The position numbers were made by a program, and so were the translations under genes. Below the pieces are notes generated by a model. That model searched no databases. It saw nothing but the letters and a program-made list of their open reading frames with translations, and was not told the DNA's origin. A stretch of 64,000 nt of DNA from Phenylobacterium aquaticum (lineage in GTDB: Bacteria > Pseudomonadota > Alphaproteobacteria > Caulobacterales > Caulobacteraceae). Numbering within the stretch: position 1 is the first letter of the stretch; each line of letters starts with the position of its first letter. The DNA lies in the NCBI GenBank assembly GCA_947378305.1, contig CANCJJ010000001.1:1-64000 (forward strand). The letters run 5' to 3'. Positions 63,941 through 64,000 of the stretch are shown one piece after another.

Positions 63941-64000
63941 ATGACACCAATTATTCTCATACCTGCTCGCATGGCCGCAACGCGGCTGCCTGGAAAACCC
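63941..64000 (+). CDS. kdsB: 3-deoxy-manno-octulosonate cytidylyltransferase (KdsB), N-terminal 20 residues
   Basis: The frame MTPIILIPARMAATRLPGKP runs off the window. IPARMAATRLPGKP is the CTP-binding start of KdsB, which activates Kdo as CMP-Kdo for lipid A core synthesis. The gene is cut by the window edge and only 20 codons are visible, but the motif is specific. It is divergent from the cytochrome c gene, with 137 bases between. Confidence 0.9.
   Translation, partial: MTPIILIPARMAATRLPGKP

Overview
The window is GC-rich, densely coded chromosomal DNA from an alphaproteobacterium, most probably in Caulobacterales (Caulobacter, Phenylobacterium or a relative). The evidence for this is a PodJ-type polarity protein with Caulobacter-like cell-cycle motifs upstream, GANTC and CtrA-like sites, a tRNA-Gly promoter of the TTGAGCC/GCTAAG kind, the chorismate mutase / aromatic aminotransferase / prephenate dehydrogenase row, the FtsEX-YdcF-PlsC row, a TonB-dependent receptor beside a TPR-sulfotransferase, and groESL behind a CIRCE element. 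I see no phage, insertion sequence, integron, CRISPR array or replication origin. The window begins inside a RidA-family gene and ends 20 codons into kdsB.

Region by region. 0-9 kb: RidA end, aldo/keto reductase, GH19 lysozyme/chitinase-like protein, TPR-sulfotransferase, TonB-dependent receptor, DUF1272 protein, a cytochrome b561-YceI fusion and the Sua5-type threonylcarbamoyl-AMP synthase. 9-14.4 kb: FAD-linked 2-hydroxyacid dehydrogenase, YaaA, then a PadR / DUF1700 / DUF2807 / lipocalin row with a tandem repeat in its promoter, and an SDR. 14.4-22.4 kb: MetZ, dCTP deaminase, a glycosyltransferase-like protein, tRNA-Gly(CCC), a DUF6356 protein, an Lrp/AsnC regulator with a perfect dyad upstream, a limonene-epoxide-hydrolase-like protein, an XRE regulator, a membrane protein, a GreA-like factor, a thioesterase and an SGNH hydrolase. 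22.5-28.8 kb: five consecutive acyl-CoA dehydrogenase genes on the minus strand, ended by a strong intrinsic terminator and preceded by a near-palindromic operator candidate. 28.9-35.2 kb: DUF2156 membrane protein, PodJ-like protein and a TauE / TIGR02186 / DUF3429 operon. 35.2-41.5 kb: PdeM nuclease and Lhr-like helicase (an operon), a DinG-like Fe-S helicase and an SMR transporter. 41.5-46.8 kb: tyrosine/phenylalanine branch genes and a penicillin-acylase-family enzyme. 46.9-53.8 kb: Baeyer-Villiger-type monooxygenase, DUF2125, PlsC, YdcF, FtsX, FtsE, a zinc-ribbon DUF3426 protein and an EF-hand protein. 54-64 kb: groEL-groES, a small secreted protein, a second TauE, GNAT, SDR, a tiny Flp-pilin-like gene missed by the ORF track, a Tat-exported aminotransferase, an M17 aminopeptidase, an NlpC/P60 hydrolase, a membrane cytochrome c and the start of kdsB.

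Functional picture. Most of the window is housekeeping. The accessory signal is catabolic: a TonB receptor for uptake, five acyl-CoA dehydrogenases (four catalytic-looking, one with a degenerate signature that may be a partner subunit), an HSD17B4-like SDR, a BVMO and an epoxide-hydrolase-like protein together suggest oxidation of bulky lipids such as steroids, terpenoids or branched acids. That substrate class is inference only. The least expected item is the 54-codon Flp-pilin-like gene at 59284-59448. It lies behind a CtrA-type TTAACCAT site and has Ser where prepilins normally have the Gly needed for cleavage. No wholly new multi-gene system is evident.
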